Source: Saprospiraceae bacterium
GTDB taxonomy: Bacteria > Bacteroidota > Bacteroidia > Chitinophagales > Saprospiraceae
Length of the DNA: 64,000 bases
Assembly: GCA_029251525.1 (NCBI GenBank)
Contig: JAQXDE010000065.1
Coordinates: 1 to 64,000, forward strand
Direction: 5' to 3'
Shown here: in pieces, positions 17,814-27,184 of the stretch
Position numbering within the stretch: position 1 is the first letter of the stretch
How the letters are laid out: the number at the start of each line of letters is the position of its first letter
Made by a program: the position numbers and the translations under genes
Notes under the pieces: generated by a model
What the model was told of the DNA's origin: nothing
Databases searched by the model: none
Seen by the model: only the letters and a program-made list of their open reading frames with translations

Positions 17814-19466
17814 ATGTCAAAGAAAATAAATCCAACTCGAACTGATGCGTGGAAAAAATTGAAAAAGCATCATCAAGAATTAAAAAATATTCAGATAAAA
17901 GATTTGTTTAAAAGCGATACTCGTCGATTTCAAAAATTCTCCTTGACATTTGAGGAGATGATAGTGGATTTCTCCAAAAATAGAATTACCAAAGAAACTA
18001 TAAATTTATTGTTAGAACTAGCCAAAGAAACCAATCTTGAGGCTGAAATTAAAGCTATGTTTTCTGGTGATAAAATAAATGTAACAGAAGATCGAGCAGT
18101 ATTGCATACAGCATTAAGGAACCGTTCAAAAAAGGCAATTAAGGTAGATGGGAAAAATGTGATGTCTCAAGTAAATTCTGTTTTAGATCAAATGAAAGTT
18201 TTTTCTAATAAAATTATTGCTGGGAAATGGAAAGGTTACACTCGTAAACGAATTACGGATGTCGTAAATATAGGAATAGGGGGAAGTGATTTGGGACCAG
18301 TAATGGTCACTGAAGCGTTGAAGCCGTATTGGAAAAAAGGTAGGACTGTGCATTTTGTTTCCAATGTGGATGGTACACATATACAGGAAACATTGAAAGG
18401 TTTATCTCCCGAAACAACTCTTTTTATTGTAGCTTCTAAAACTTTTACTACACAGGAAACAATGACCAATGCACGTTCTGCTCGCGATTGGTTTTTGAAA
18501 AAAGCCAAGAAAAAAGAATTTGTCAAAAAACATTTTGTTGCAGTTTCTACGAATCAAGCAGGAGTGGAGGACTTTGGAATTGCTGCTGAAAATATGTTTG
18601 GGTTTTGGGATTGGGTAGGAGGAAGATATTCTTTGACATCAGCAATTGGATTGTCTATTGCATGTACAATTGGATTCGAAAGATTCGAAGAACTTTTGGA
18701 TGGATTTCACTCAATGGATCGACATTTTGCAAAAACTTCTTTTGGGGAAAATATCCCTGTCATGTTAGCTTTGATAGGTATCTGGTATAATAATTTTTTT
18801 GGAACAGAGACAGAGGCGATATTACCTTATGACCAATATTTACATCGATTTGCTGCATACTTTCAACAAGGGAATATGGAAAGTAATGGAAAGTTTGTAG
18901 ATCGCAATGGAAAGAAAGTGAACTACCAAACTGGACCAGTTGTGTGGGGTGAACCTGGGACAAACGGCCAACATGCGTTTTATCAATTGATTCATCAAGG
19001 AACCAAATTAATTCCTTGTGATTTTATAGCACCTGCTAACTCACATAACCAAATCGGTGATCATCACGTAAAATTATTATCTAATTTTTTCGCTCAAACG
19101 GAAGCGTTGATGAATGGCAAAACAAAAGCTGAGGCTACCGAAGATTTAAAAGCAGCAGGTAAGACGAATGAAGAAATTGCAAAACTTCTGCCGTTCAAGA
19201 TTTTTGAAGGTAATCGTCCAACAAATTCTATTTTAATAAAAAAAATATCGCCACGCTCTCTTGGGAGTTTGTTAGCCATGTATGAACATAAAATATTTGT
19301 GCAAGGAGTTATTTGGAATATTTATAGTTTTGATCAATGGGGTGTTGAACTTGGAAAACAACTGGCTAAGAAAATTTTACCTGAATTAGAAAATGAAAAA
19401 GTGGTGAAGTCTCATGACTCCTCTACCAATGGATTAATCAATAATTATAAAAAAATGCGAGGTTAA
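17814..19466 (+). CDS. pgi: Glucose-6-phosphate isomerase
   Basis: This enzyme interconverts glucose 6-phosphate and fructose 6-phosphate. At 550 residues it is of the long, Escherichia coli-like type. The motifs [35 protein letters not shown] (phosphate loop), [16 protein letters not shown] (family signature 1), [18 protein letters not shown] (with catalytic Glu and His) and [16 protein letters not shown] (signature 2, catalytic Lys) are complete. The phosphomannose isomerase gene follows in the same direction after 68 bp. The two probably form one transcript linking glucose, fructose and mannose phosphates, which would also feed nucleotide sugars for the exopolysaccharide genes at 25-28 kb. 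Confidence 0.97.
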   Translation: MSKKINPTRTDAWKKLKKHHQELKNIQIKDLFKSDTRRFQKFSLTFEEMIVDFSKNRITKETINLLLELAKETNLEAEIKAMFSGDKINVTEDRAVLHTALRNRSKKAIKVDGKNVMSQVNSVLDQMKVFSNKIIAGKWKGYTRKRITDVVNIGIGGSDLGPVMVTEALKPYWKKGRTVHFVSNVDGTHIQETLKGLSPETTLFIVASKTFTTQETMTNARSARDWFLKKAKKKEFVKKHFVAVSTNQAGVEDFGIAAENMFGFWDWVGGRYSLTSAIGLSIACTIGFERFEELLDGFHSMDRHFAKTSFGENIPVMLALIGIWYNNFFGTETEAILPYDQYLHRFAAYFQQGNMESNGKFVDRNGKKVNYQTGPVVWGEPGTNGQHAFYQLIHQGTKLIPCDFIAPANSHNQIGDHHVKLLSNFFAQTEALMNGKTKAEATEDLKAAGKTNEEIAKLLPFKIFEGNRPTNSILIKKISPRSLGSLLAMYEHKIFVQGVIWNIYSFDQWGVELGKQLAKKILPELENEKVVKSHDSSTNGLINNYKKMRG

Positions 19467-19534
19467 ATTTTAAGAGGGGATAAGTTTCGACAACTAGAGT
19501 TAATTACTTTTAACCAGTACTAAAATAATTATTT

Positions 19535-20764
19535 ATGAAAGATGTTTTTCGAATAAAAGGCGCGATACAAAATTATGCTTGGGGAGGAAAAGAATTTATT
19601 CCTAAATTGATGAACATGCTAAATGTTGATGATCAACCATTTGCAGAAGTTTGGTTAGGAGCACATCAACGTAGTTCAGCAAAAATGAATTTAGATGGAA
19701 AGGAAATTTCTTTAAAATTTTTTTTGGAAAATAATCCTCAGGCTCTAGGCGATAGAGTTATTAATAATTTTGGAAATAGGTTACCTTATTTGTTTAAAGT
19801 ATTGGATGTTAAACAGATGCTTTCTATTCAAACCCACCCGACAAAAAAGGCTGCTGAAAATGGATTTTACGCTGAAGAAAAAAAAGGAATCCCAATCACT
19901 GCATTTAATCGTAACTATAAAGATGATAATCACAAACCAGAGGTAATGGTTGCAATGACAGAGTTTTGGTTGTTACACGGATTTAAATCATTGGAGGCAA
20001 TTGAGGATGTTTTAAAGTCCGTTCCAGAGTTTAAAATGTTATCGGAATACTATCAGCGAATTTTATTTAGAGGAGTGGATAATAAGCTTTTTTACTTTTA
20101 TAAGAATTTGATGGAAATGTCTCAAAAGATGGTGGATGAAATATTGCAACCACTTGCAGAGAGATTGAGTTTAGATTTTATTGAAAACAAAATATCCAAA
20201 AAAAGTCCTGATTATTGGGCAGCTTTGGCTTTTCAAAATAACAGGTTAAAAGGAGGTCATTTTGATCGTGGAGTTTTTTCCATATATATATTTAATTTAG
20301 TTTGTTTGCAAAAAGGAGAAGGTATATTTCAAGATGCAGGGATTCCTCATGCCTACCTTGAAGGTGTGAATATGGAACTAATGGCTAATTCTGATAATGT
20401 TTTTAGAGGTGGCTTAACAATTAAACATGTGGATGTAAATGAATTGCTAAAACACATGATATTTGAAGAGGTGGTTCCAAATGTTTTGACTGGGACTGAG
20501 GTTGATAAAGGGGTTAAGGTGTACCAGACCCCTGCACCCGATTTTGAATTAACGAGGGTGTTTTTAAATGATTTAGAAAAGTATTCTTGTGAAAATATAA
20601 TGGCACCTGAGACTTTAATTGTAATGGAAGGTGCAGTAAAAGTACAAAATGTAAATGATGAATTTTTACTAGAAAAGGGAGAAGCATTTTTTGCGTCAAG
20701 TGGTTCTAAATATACTTTGGTGAGTGAGGGAGCGAGTGAAGTATTTAAGGCATCGGTTCCTTAA
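19535..20764 (+). CDS. manA: Mannose-6-phosphate isomerase, class I
   Basis: This zinc enzyme interconverts mannose 6-phosphate and fructose 6-phosphate. It is 409 residues. The N-terminus IQNYAWGGKEFIPKL is typical. Metal ligands are visible: Q99 and H101 in IQTHPTKKA, E136 in DNHKPEVMVA, and the His of GIPHAYLEGVNMELMANSDN, with the catalytic Arg in VFRGGLT. A C-terminal cupin part closes the protein. It lies 68 bp after pgi on the same strand. The mannose phosphate it makes is the route to GDP-mannose, though no manB or manC gene is in the window. Confidence 0.95.
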   Translation: MKDVFRIKGAIQNYAWGGKEFIPKLMNMLNVDDQPFAEVWLGAHQRSSAKMNLDGKEISLKFFLENNPQALGDRVINNFGNRLPYLFKVLDVKQMLSIQTHPTKKAAENGFYAEEKKGIPITAFNRNYKDDNHKPEVMVAMTEFWLLHGFKSLEAIEDVLKSVPEFKMLSEYYQRILFRGVDNKLFYFYKNLMEMSQKMVDEILQPLAERLSLDFIENKISKKSPDYWAALAFQNNRLKGGHFDRGVFSIYIFNLVCLQKGEGIFQDAGIPHAYLEGVNMELMANSDNVFRGGLTIKHVDVNELLKHMIFEEVVPNVLTGTEVDKGVKVYQTPAPDFELTRVFLNDLEKYSCENIMAPETLIVMEGAVKVQNVNDEFLLEKGEAFFASSGSKYTLVSEGASEVFKASVP

Positions 20765-20883
20765 ACACCACTGGTTAATGGTAAGTGGTTAAAGGACACA
20801 AATAATTTACCGATCGGAAAAGCAGTAACAAATTAGCATCGTTCAATCACTAACAGTTTTAAATTTTTTCTTAATTTTACATA

Positions 20884-21831
20884 ATGGCCTATCAAACGAA
20901 TTCTGGGAGTTTTTTCGATTATTTAACACAAATGTTAGTCGAAAATAAAGTTAGTGAAACGATTCAAATCCTTTCAGATGCCTCGTCGTCGGATCCTACG
21001 CTGAATGGAGATTTGAAATTTTTGAAACTTCGTGCGAATAAAAAGTTAATGGTTTCTGCAGGTGGTATCGTTAATCCACCTAAGACACAAATTCAAGATG
21101 TTATTAAATTAATTAAAGAATTAAAAAGTGCTCACTATCGTCGGAATGTAAAAGTGAATACTTTAACAGAACCCTCTAGAAAGGCATTGAAACAAATTCG
21201 AAAAAATAATCAACCTGGGATTACTTCTTTAAAAAAGAAAAAATCTATCTGGCCTTGGATTTTCTTATTTTTATTTTTGGGTGGTGGCGCTCTAGGGTAT
21301 TATTTTAAAGATCAAATTCTAGAAAATGAAATGGTGAGAAAATATATTCCACCAGGTTTGTTATCTGGTAATGATAGTTCCAAAACAAATAAAGCTAATT
21401 TAGAATCTGGAAAACCTAAGTACAAAAATAAAAAAATAACTTCGTCTTCAACCTCATCTAATTCCTCTACATCTTCTAGCTTGTCCTCACCGTCAGACTT
21501 GAGAACAGCTAAAAAAAAAGTTGTACCTTCCTCTGAAAGTATAGGGAAATATTTTATTCAAATAGCAAGTTACTCTGAACTTGATCAAGCAAAAAGTAAA
21601 CGTAAGCGAGTAGAAATGAGTTTTGATCGAGCGATTGTTTTGCAAAAAGATTTAGGGGGAAAACCAAACTATAAAATTGTTATCCCAGGTTTTGATACAA
21701 GAGAAAATGCCGAAGACTTTCAAGATGACCGGAAGGTCGGTAGATTGTACATTGGCTCGTTTATACAGCCATTTAGAAGCGGATGTGTTGACTTAACTGA
21801 GCTGGAAAAGGATGTCTATGTTTGCAACTAG
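20884..21831 (+). CDS. Membrane protein with helical N-terminal domain and SPOR-like C-terminus
   Basis: The protein has 315 residues. Residues 1-82 are a small all-helical domain without a signal peptide (FFDYLTQMLVENKVSETIQIL, LNGDLKFLKLRANKKL, TQIQDVIKLIKELK). A basic stretch and one membrane helix follow (about 122-141, WPWIFLFLFLGGGALGYYF). A Ser/Thr/Lys-rich linker (about 175-215) leads to a SPOR-like domain (about 222-298, KYFIQIASYSELDQAKSKRK, then YKIVIPGFDTRENAEDF) with the N-terminus in the cytosol and SPOR in the periplasm, where it should bind denuded glycan strands of the septum. The N-terminal domain resembles in layout the effector-associated helical domains of Bacteroidota, but that is a weak impression. 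It is a single gene. Another SPOR protein lies at 36022. Confidence 0.8.
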   Translation: MAYQTNSGSFFDYLTQMLVENKVSETIQILSDASSSDPTLNGDLKFLKLRANKKLMVSAGGIVNPPKTQIQDVIKLIKELKSAHYRRNVKVNTLTEPSRKALKQIRKNNQPGITSLKKKKSIWPWIFLFLFLGGGALGYYFKDQILENEMVRKYIPPGLLSGNDSSKTNKANLESGKPKYKNKKITSSSTSSNSSTSSSLSSPSDLRTAKKKVVPSSESIGKYFIQIASYSELDQAKSKRKRVEMSFDRAIVLQKDLGGKPNYKIVIPGFDTRENAEDFQDDRKVGRLYIGSFIQPFRSGCVDLTELEKDVYVCN

Positions 21832-22284
21832 TAAATTTGGTATATTTAAGTAAGTATTTATATTTTTTTACTTTTGGTCTCAAACCTCTTGCTGAATATT
21901 TAACATCTATAATTTTCCATCGGAAAGTTTAAAATATCCTATTTTTTTCTCCTCAAGATATTTTAATTGAATTTCCATATCATCGAAATATTCCTGTACA
22001 AATATAAACCGTTGTTAAAGATATAATAAAGGAACAATTAAACAATCCATATCAATCTGTCAGTTAGGCTGTTTGCCTAGTGGTAAATCATTTAGCTGAC
22101 AATTTTATTGTTATTCATGTTATGAATAAAATTGAATGTATCCTTCATCCACTTTTCTCAATCATTCGTCTGTAAAAACTTTACATTAAAGTTCACAAAG
22201 ACTAATTTGCATTTATTTCTAGTTACAAGAAAATGTGTTTATCACGCATACTAAGTACTAAGGATTTTTTCACAAAATCATTTT
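21832..22284. other. Intergenic, no recognised gene
   Basis: There is no intact gene. A 34-codon minus-strand stretch (about 22011-21908) reads like protein (YFDDMEIQLKYLEEKKIGYF) but has no start and no extension, so it may be the end of a lost gene. The promoter of the lipoprotein gene at 22285 is presumably here. Confidence 0.35.
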
Positions 22285-22962
22285 ATGAAAAGACTTATTC
22301 AATCAATTATCTTTTTTACAATTCTGATTTTAACCACCGGTTGTTTTGATGTGACGGAGGAAATAAAAATGAATGCAGATGGATCAGGCGAATTAAGATT
22401 AAATATTAATTTGAGCCAAAGCAAAGGCAACCTTGCAAGTTATATGGATGCAGGCGAAATTAATGGTATAGAAATCCCATCAAAATCTAAGATAAAATCT
22501 GAAATCAAAAAACTTAAAAAAGCATTGTCTAAGATAAAAGGTATTTCAAAAGTTAAAGCCAAGAACGATTTTGATGAATTTGTATTTGAAGTAACGGCTG
22601 ATTTTGACAATATTAAAGCCTTAAATAAAGCGATTAATACATCAGTCAAAATATTTAACCAAACACCTTTCCCATTACCTAAATTCAAGCATTTTTCGTT
22701 CGAAGAAAATAAATTCTCTCGACTTTTCAATTATACTGATGAGCGATTTACTCAAGAAGAATTTGATGGAATGATAAGTGTCGTACGATATTTGATGGAA
22801 TCAGCAAAGGTAGTTAGTATTTACCGATTTGAAGATTCAGTGAAAAATGTATCAAATTCAAAAGCTAAGATTTCACCTTCAAATAAATCAGTTATGCTCG
22901 AAGGAAATATTGCAGAGTTTGCAACTGGAAAAAAGACTTTGGAAAACCATATTTCTTTTTAA
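22285..22962 (+). CDS. Lipoprotein of unknown function
   Basis: The protein has 225 residues. The signal has lipobox LTTGC with C20 as the lipidated residue. The mature N-terminus FDVTEEIKMNADGSGELRL resembles the start of several Bacteroidota envelope lipoproteins that have a beta-strand plus Lys-rich helix. The next stretch (KSKIKSEIKKLKKALSKIKGISKVKAK) is highly basic and probably helical. No catalytic motif is seen. It precedes the DUF4836 protein gene by 83 bp on the same strand, so the two are probably co-transcribed and act together at the envelope. This is inference from position. Confidence 0.75.
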   Translation: MKRLIQSIIFFTILILTTGCFDVTEEIKMNADGSGELRLNINLSQSKGNLASYMDAGEINGIEIPSKSKIKSEIKKLKKALSKIKGISKVKAKNDFDEFVFEVTADFDNIKALNKAINTSVKIFNQTPFPLPKFKHFSFEENKFSRLFNYTDERFTQEEFDGMISVVRYLMESAKVVSIYRFEDSVKNVSNSKAKISPSNKSVMLEGNIAEFATGKKTLENHISF

Positions 22963-23045
22963 AATAATTAAGAATAGCTATAGACGTACAAATAGCCAAC
23001 AATAAATAGCAATTTTTTTACTATTAACTATTAAAAACCAATTCG

Positions 23046-24773
23046 ATGAAATTATTTAGAATAACTACGCCACTATTTTTACTTGTTCTAACAGCAATGA
23101 GTATTCAAGCTCAAAACTTAAAACAGTATATCCCAAATGATGCGACATTTGTCGTAAGTGTGGATTTAGCTAATCTTGATAGCAAAATCAGTTTTGACAA
23201 GTTAAAGGAATTTGATTTTTACAAAGAAGGTATGAAAGAATTTGAAAAAGAAATGTCTCGCGAAAGTGAAGAACTTACTGAAGCATTTAAAAATCCATCT
23301 GATTATGGCATTGATGTAATGAGTGAAAGTTATATGTTTGGGGATATTTCTAAAGAATCTTCTTTTTTTGGATTAGTATTTAATATTTCTGATAGTAAAA
23401 AGTTTTCTAATTTTTTTAAAAAAAATATTTTACCTGAAGCAGAAGGAGCTGTGATGGGTATGATGGGTGGGTTTCAAACCGTAACTGGAATTGGAGCAAC
23501 CTTCGCTTGGAATGATAAAGTAGGAATTTTAGTAGGAGGAGAATCAAATACTGGGACTGATAAATCTACCATTGATGGTTTTGCCAAAAAAATACTGACT
23601 GGCACTCCTAAAAATTCCATTTTGAGTGATATGCGTTACAATAAAATAACGAAAGATAGAAAAAGCGATATGAGAATGTGGATGGATTATAGTTGGGTGA
23701 TGGATATGCAAATAGAAGGAGGTGAAATGGTAGGTGTTCCGGGGATGGATGCCATGTTAACTGCGATGAAAGAATTGTACAAGGGTACTGATTATTTGAT
23801 AGAGATGAATTTCAATGATGGAGCAGCTGTTATAGATTCTAAAATGTATTCTAATCAGAAAACCATGGATATGTTAGCTACAATGACTGAAGGAGAATTG
23901 AATAAAAAATTCTACAAGTATTTGCCTAAGAATAATTTGATGGGTTATTTCTCATTAGCAATGAGAACAGAAAACTTTGCTGATGGGATGTTTCAAATGT
24001 TTGATCCAATGATTAAGGAGATGGGAATGACAAGAGAGGTAATGGAAGGAATGGCAGTAGGTGCAGTGAATTCTATGGGCTTAGAGTTGGATGCAAAAGG
24101 TTTGTATGAAATCATTCGAGGAGATATGGTTTTTGCTGTAACAGGTATGCGAGAGTTTACAATTAAGAAAATTCAATACGATGACGATTTTAATAAAATC
24201 GAAGTAGAAGCAAAGCAAATGATGCCAGAAGTTTTAGCGATGATGTCATACGGAAGAGAAGCTGATTTGAGGAAAGTTATACAAATGGGAGTTGATGTAG
24301 GAGTTTTAAATAAAGTTGGAGAGTCTTTTAAAGTTACTGTTCCGATGGAGGAATTACCGATGGATATGTTCTTGATGATGAAGGATGGAATTTTATTTAT
24401 TACCAATAACACAGATTTGGCTACTGGGAATTTGCAAGATGGATACTCCAAAGCAGATAGAATGACAAAAGATCAACAAAAGTTAATGGCAGAAAGTGGA
24501 GGAGCATTTTTCTGGGATATTCCATCTACATTAATTGCTGTGTCAGCATTTGCTAAAGAGGAGGGTATGAATGATGAAATGGCAGAAAAAATGATTAATG
24601 TCAGTAAACAGAGCTTAGAAAGTATGGCGATGAAAATGGATAAAGAAATCAAAGAAAGCTATAATTCAGAATTCAAACTTAATTTCATAAATAAGAGAAT
24701 GAATGCATTGGAACAATTATTTAGTTATTTCAATGAAATGTTTATGACTGCCATGAATAGCGGAGGAATGTAA
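23046..24773 (+). CDS. DUF4836-like secreted protein
   Basis: The protein has 575 residues. A cleavable signal peptide (MKLFRITTPLFLLVLTAMSIQA) is followed by the DUF4836-type start LKQYIPNDATFVVSVDLANL, then a long alpha/beta protein rich in Met and Lys. It has internally similar segments (SILSDMRYNKI, NLMGYFSLAMRTENF, GGAFFWDIPSTLIAVSAF), in which helper strands are repeated with the pattern seen in other members. Family members are secreted or periplasmic and have no known biochemical role. The unusual Met content (runs such as DGMFQMFDPMIKEMGMT) is notable. It follows the small lipoprotein gene by 83 bp, and a 15-bp-stem terminator ends the unit. Confidence 0.75.
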   Translation: MKLFRITTPLFLLVLTAMSIQAQNLKQYIPNDATFVVSVDLANLDSKISFDKLKEFDFYKEGMKEFEKEMSRESEELTEAFKNPSDYGIDVMSESYMFGDISKESSFFGLVFNISDSKKFSNFFKKNILPEAEGAVMGMMGGFQTVTGIGATFAWNDKVGILVGGESNTGTDKSTIDGFAKKILTGTPKNSILSDMRYNKITKDRKSDMRMWMDYSWVMDMQIEGGEMVGVPGMDAMLTAMKELYKGTDYLIEMNFNDGAAVIDSKMYSNQKTMDMLATMTEGELNKKFYKYLPKNNLMGYFSLAMRTENFADGMFQMFDPMIKEMGMTREVMEGMAVGAVNSMGLELDAKGLYEIIRGDMVFAVTGMREFTIKKIQYDDDFNKIEVEAKQMMPEVLAMMSYGREADLRKVIQMGVDVGVLNKVGESFKVTVPMEELPMDMFLMMKDGILFITNNTDLATGNLQDGYSKADRMTKDQQKLMAESGGAFFWDIPSTLIAVSAFAKEEGMNDEMAEKMINVSKQSLESMAMKMDKEIKESYNSEFKLNFINKRMNALEQLFSYFNEMFMTAMNSGGM

Positions 24774-24790
24774 TTTTTCTTTTGTTCTAA

Positions 24791-24828
24791 AAATAGGTTA
24801 AATGGAATTCCATTTAACCTATTTTTTT
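24791..24828 (+). terminator. Terminator of the lipoprotein/DUF4836 unit
   Basis: A perfect 15-bp stem (AAATAGGTTAAATGG / CCATTTAACCTATTT) with a 4-base loop is followed by a T run, 17 bp after the stop codon. Confidence 0.92.
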
Positions 24829-25215
24829 AGATTAAACTTGGAATTTATATTTTAATAGTGGTGTTTAGATTAGATATTCCAATTATTTAGCTCCACGATA
24901 GTTATTTGAATTTCGACATTCAAAACACCCTTTTTCTTTAAAACTATTTTTCTTCCATTCCTTATTTTAGAATACTATTGGTAATTTCACCTTATAGGTT
25001 ATAAAAAATATTTTTTCCCAAAAAATGTAGATTAACTGACTTTATTAAGGAGCAAATTCAAAGAGTTAAGCGTTATTAATTCTACAAAATCGTTCTAGAG
25101 CAAATTTCATAGTCAGGTTAAATTAGAAGTCAAGAGCGACTAGTGAAAAGTTGATTTTTATTCTAAATTGACAAAAAATAGAGATTTGTGTATGAGCTAA
25201 ATAAAGAGAACAAAC
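24829..25215. other. Intergenic, nothing recognised
   Basis: This AT-rich stretch has stops in all frames. No RNA, repeat or gene remnant could be identified. Confidence 0.4.
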
Positions 25216-26199
25216 ATGCTAAAAATAGGAGTGCTGGGGGTTGGTCATTTAGGTAAAATTCATGTAAAGTGTATTCAACAAACTACTTGTTTTGAATTGA
25301 TTGGTTTTTTTGATCCGGATGATGAAAGTGCATTGCAATTAACTAATAATCATAATATTAAGCGTTTTGAGAAAGTGGAAGACTTACTTGATTCAGTTGA
25401 TGTGGTGGATATAGTAACTCCCACAGTAACACATTTTGAACTCGCTCTGAAGGCTATACAGAAAGGAAAACATGTTTTCATAGAAAAGCCATTATGTAAT
25501 ACAATTGAAGAAGCGGCAACTTTATTGGCAGCTTGTCGAAAAAAGGGTGTTAAAGTACAAGTTGGGCATGTTGAACGGTTTAATCCAGCACTATTGGCGT
25601 TGGAAAATACCAAATTGACGCCAATGTTTATCGAAGCCCATAGACTGGCAGTATTTAATCCCAGAGGTACAGATGTGTCTGTAATTTTGGATTTGATGAT
25701 TCATGATTTGGATATTGTATTAAGTTTGGTAGATTCAAAAGTGAAAGGTATTCATGCAAGTGGTGTAAGTGTAGTAAGTGATACGCCTGATATTGCGAAT
25801 GTTCGTTTAGAGTTTGCAAATGGCTGTGTGGCGAATTTGACTGCAAGTAGAATTTCCATGAAACAAATGCGAAAAGTGAGGTTGTTCCAACCTGATGCAT
25901 ACATCAGTTTGGATTTTTTAGAAAAAAATACTCAAGTTGTTCGATTATACGATGAGGGATCACCTGATATTCCTCAAGACGCTAATTTGATGGATTTACA
26001 AACTAATAATGGCAAAAAGCATATTCATATTCATATGCCTCAAACGGAATCTGTCAATGCGATTCAACTAGAATTAGAAACGTTTGCAGAAAGTATTAAT
26101 CAAAATAAAAAAACAAAAGTCAGTATAGATGATGGTTATAGAGCTTTAAAAGTGGCTCATGAAATTATTAAAGCTATTGAAAAAAATGGTGGTAGGTAG
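25216..26199 (+). CDS. Gfo/Idh/MocA family NAD(P)-dependent oxidoreductase
   Basis: The protein has 327 residues. The N-terminal Rossmann domain begins IGVLGVGHLGKIHVKCIQ. VVDIVTPTVTHFELALKAI and GKHVFIEKPLCNTIEEA follow, where the Lys of EKP is the usual catalytic residue. The C-terminal alpha/beta domain has VQVGHVERFNPALLAL and LMIHDLDIVLSLV, the latter supplying the conserved His and Asp. The family oxidises or reduces sugars, amino sugars and related compounds. The VGHVERFNP form is common in enzymes acting on nucleotide amino sugars or in Bacteroidota envelope pathways. It is followed by a lipoprotein and an exopolysaccharide sugar transferase, so a nucleotide-sugar substrate is likely but unproven. 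Confidence 0.88.
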   Translation: MLKIGVLGVGHLGKIHVKCIQQTTCFELIGFFDPDDESALQLTNNHNIKRFEKVEDLLDSVDVVDIVTPTVTHFELALKAIQKGKHVFIEKPLCNTIEEAATLLAACRKKGVKVQVGHVERFNPALLALENTKLTPMFIEAHRLAVFNPRGTDVSVILDLMIHDLDIVLSLVDSKVKGIHASGVSVVSDTPDIANVRLEFANGCVANLTASRISMKQMRKVRLFQPDAYISLDFLEKNTQVVRLYDEGSPDIPQDANLMDLQTNNGKKHIHIHMPQTESVNAIQLELETFAESINQNKKTKVSIDDGYRALKVAHEIIKAIEKNGGR

Positions 26200-26229
26200 T
26201 TCTTACTATTGACTAAGAAATAAAAAATT

Positions 26230-27102
26230 ATGAAAAAAATAAAGATTTATTTATTTGGAATTGGATTATTTTTTCTTGGAAGTTGTGATTTAGATAAGGA
26301 ACCTATTCCTGCTTACATTCATATCAAACCATTCACCGTTAATGTAAATAATAATCAAGGAACAAAAGAACAAAAGATTTCCGATGTATGGGTTAGCGAT
26401 AATGAAACAGGAGATTTTCTAGGAGTATTTGAGTTGCCTGCCACTTTTCCAATTATTGCCGATGGAGATACTAATTTATCTATTGCCCCTGGAATTTTGG
26501 AAAATGGAATAAATGCTACACCAAATATATATTCCTTGCTTACTTCATTCGAGGCAGAAATTGAATTGGCTCCAAATGAAATAGATACAATTCAACCAAC
26601 TACAAAATATGAATCGAGAGTTGAGTTTCATTACAAGCAAGACTTTGAATCTAGTAATCCGTTAGATGAAATAATTGATACGACGATCTTACTTGAAACT
26701 AAAATATTCGATAACCAACTAGCATTTGAGGGAATTTCTGCAGGTTTTACTTTGGATGAAGATAACCCAAAAATGGAAGTTGCAATATCGCATTTTATGG
26801 AGTTAGAAACAAAGGGAGATTTAACAGTGTTGGAAATGCATTATAAAAATGAGGGAATTCTGCAAATAGCCTTATTGGGGTATGAGAACACTAGTTCAAC
26901 TCCAGTATTAACCTACTTTTTAGCCCTTAATCCTCAATCTGATTGGAATAAAGTTTACATCAATCTTACTAACCAATTAGTAGGTTATGGGAGTCAATTT
27001 AAGTATTTCAAAATTCTTTTTGGCGCACAACTTTCTGCTGAACAAACTTCCTCGACTTATATAATTGATAATATTAAGGTATTGGAACTTCCTGATGATT
27101 AG
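26230..27102 (+). CDS. Lipoprotein of unknown function in the polysaccharide cluster
   Basis: The protein has 290 residues. The lipobox is FLGSC, with C19-C20 region cleavage expected (MKKIKIYLFGIGLFFLGSCD). The mature protein starts IPAYIHIKPFTVNVNNNQGT and contains VWVSDNETGDFLGVFELPATFPI, a beta-rich pattern. A C-terminal half (SNPLDEIIDTTILLETKIFDN to the end) looks like a carbohydrate-binding jelly roll, with WNKVYINLTNQLV and STYIIDNIKVLEL at its end. No active-site motif is visible. It begins 30 bp after the oxidoreductase stop and ends 82 bp before the sugar transferase, so it belongs to that operon. Confidence 0.75.
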   Translation: MKKIKIYLFGIGLFFLGSCDLDKEPIPAYIHIKPFTVNVNNNQGTKEQKISDVWVSDNETGDFLGVFELPATFPIIADGDTNLSIAPGILENGINATPNIYSLLTSFEAEIELAPNEIDTIQPTTKYESRVEFHYKQDFESSNPLDEIIDTTILLETKIFDNQLAFEGISAGFTLDEDNPKMEVAISHFMELETKGDLTVLEMHYKNEGILQIALLGYENTSSTPVLTYFLALNPQSDWNKVYINLTNQLVGYGSQFKYFKILFGAQLSAEQTSSTYIIDNIKVLELPDD

Positions 27103-27184
27103 AATCTGATGAGGATGAAAAATGATTAAACTAAAATGGCCTAAAATTAGGCTACAAAATGAAATTAATTATTATAGTTAATAA

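Noticed and set aside
21908-22011. 34-codon protein-like minus-strand stretch
   Set aside because: It is too short, has no start, and no neighbouring segment extends it. It could be a remnant but cannot be supported as a feature.
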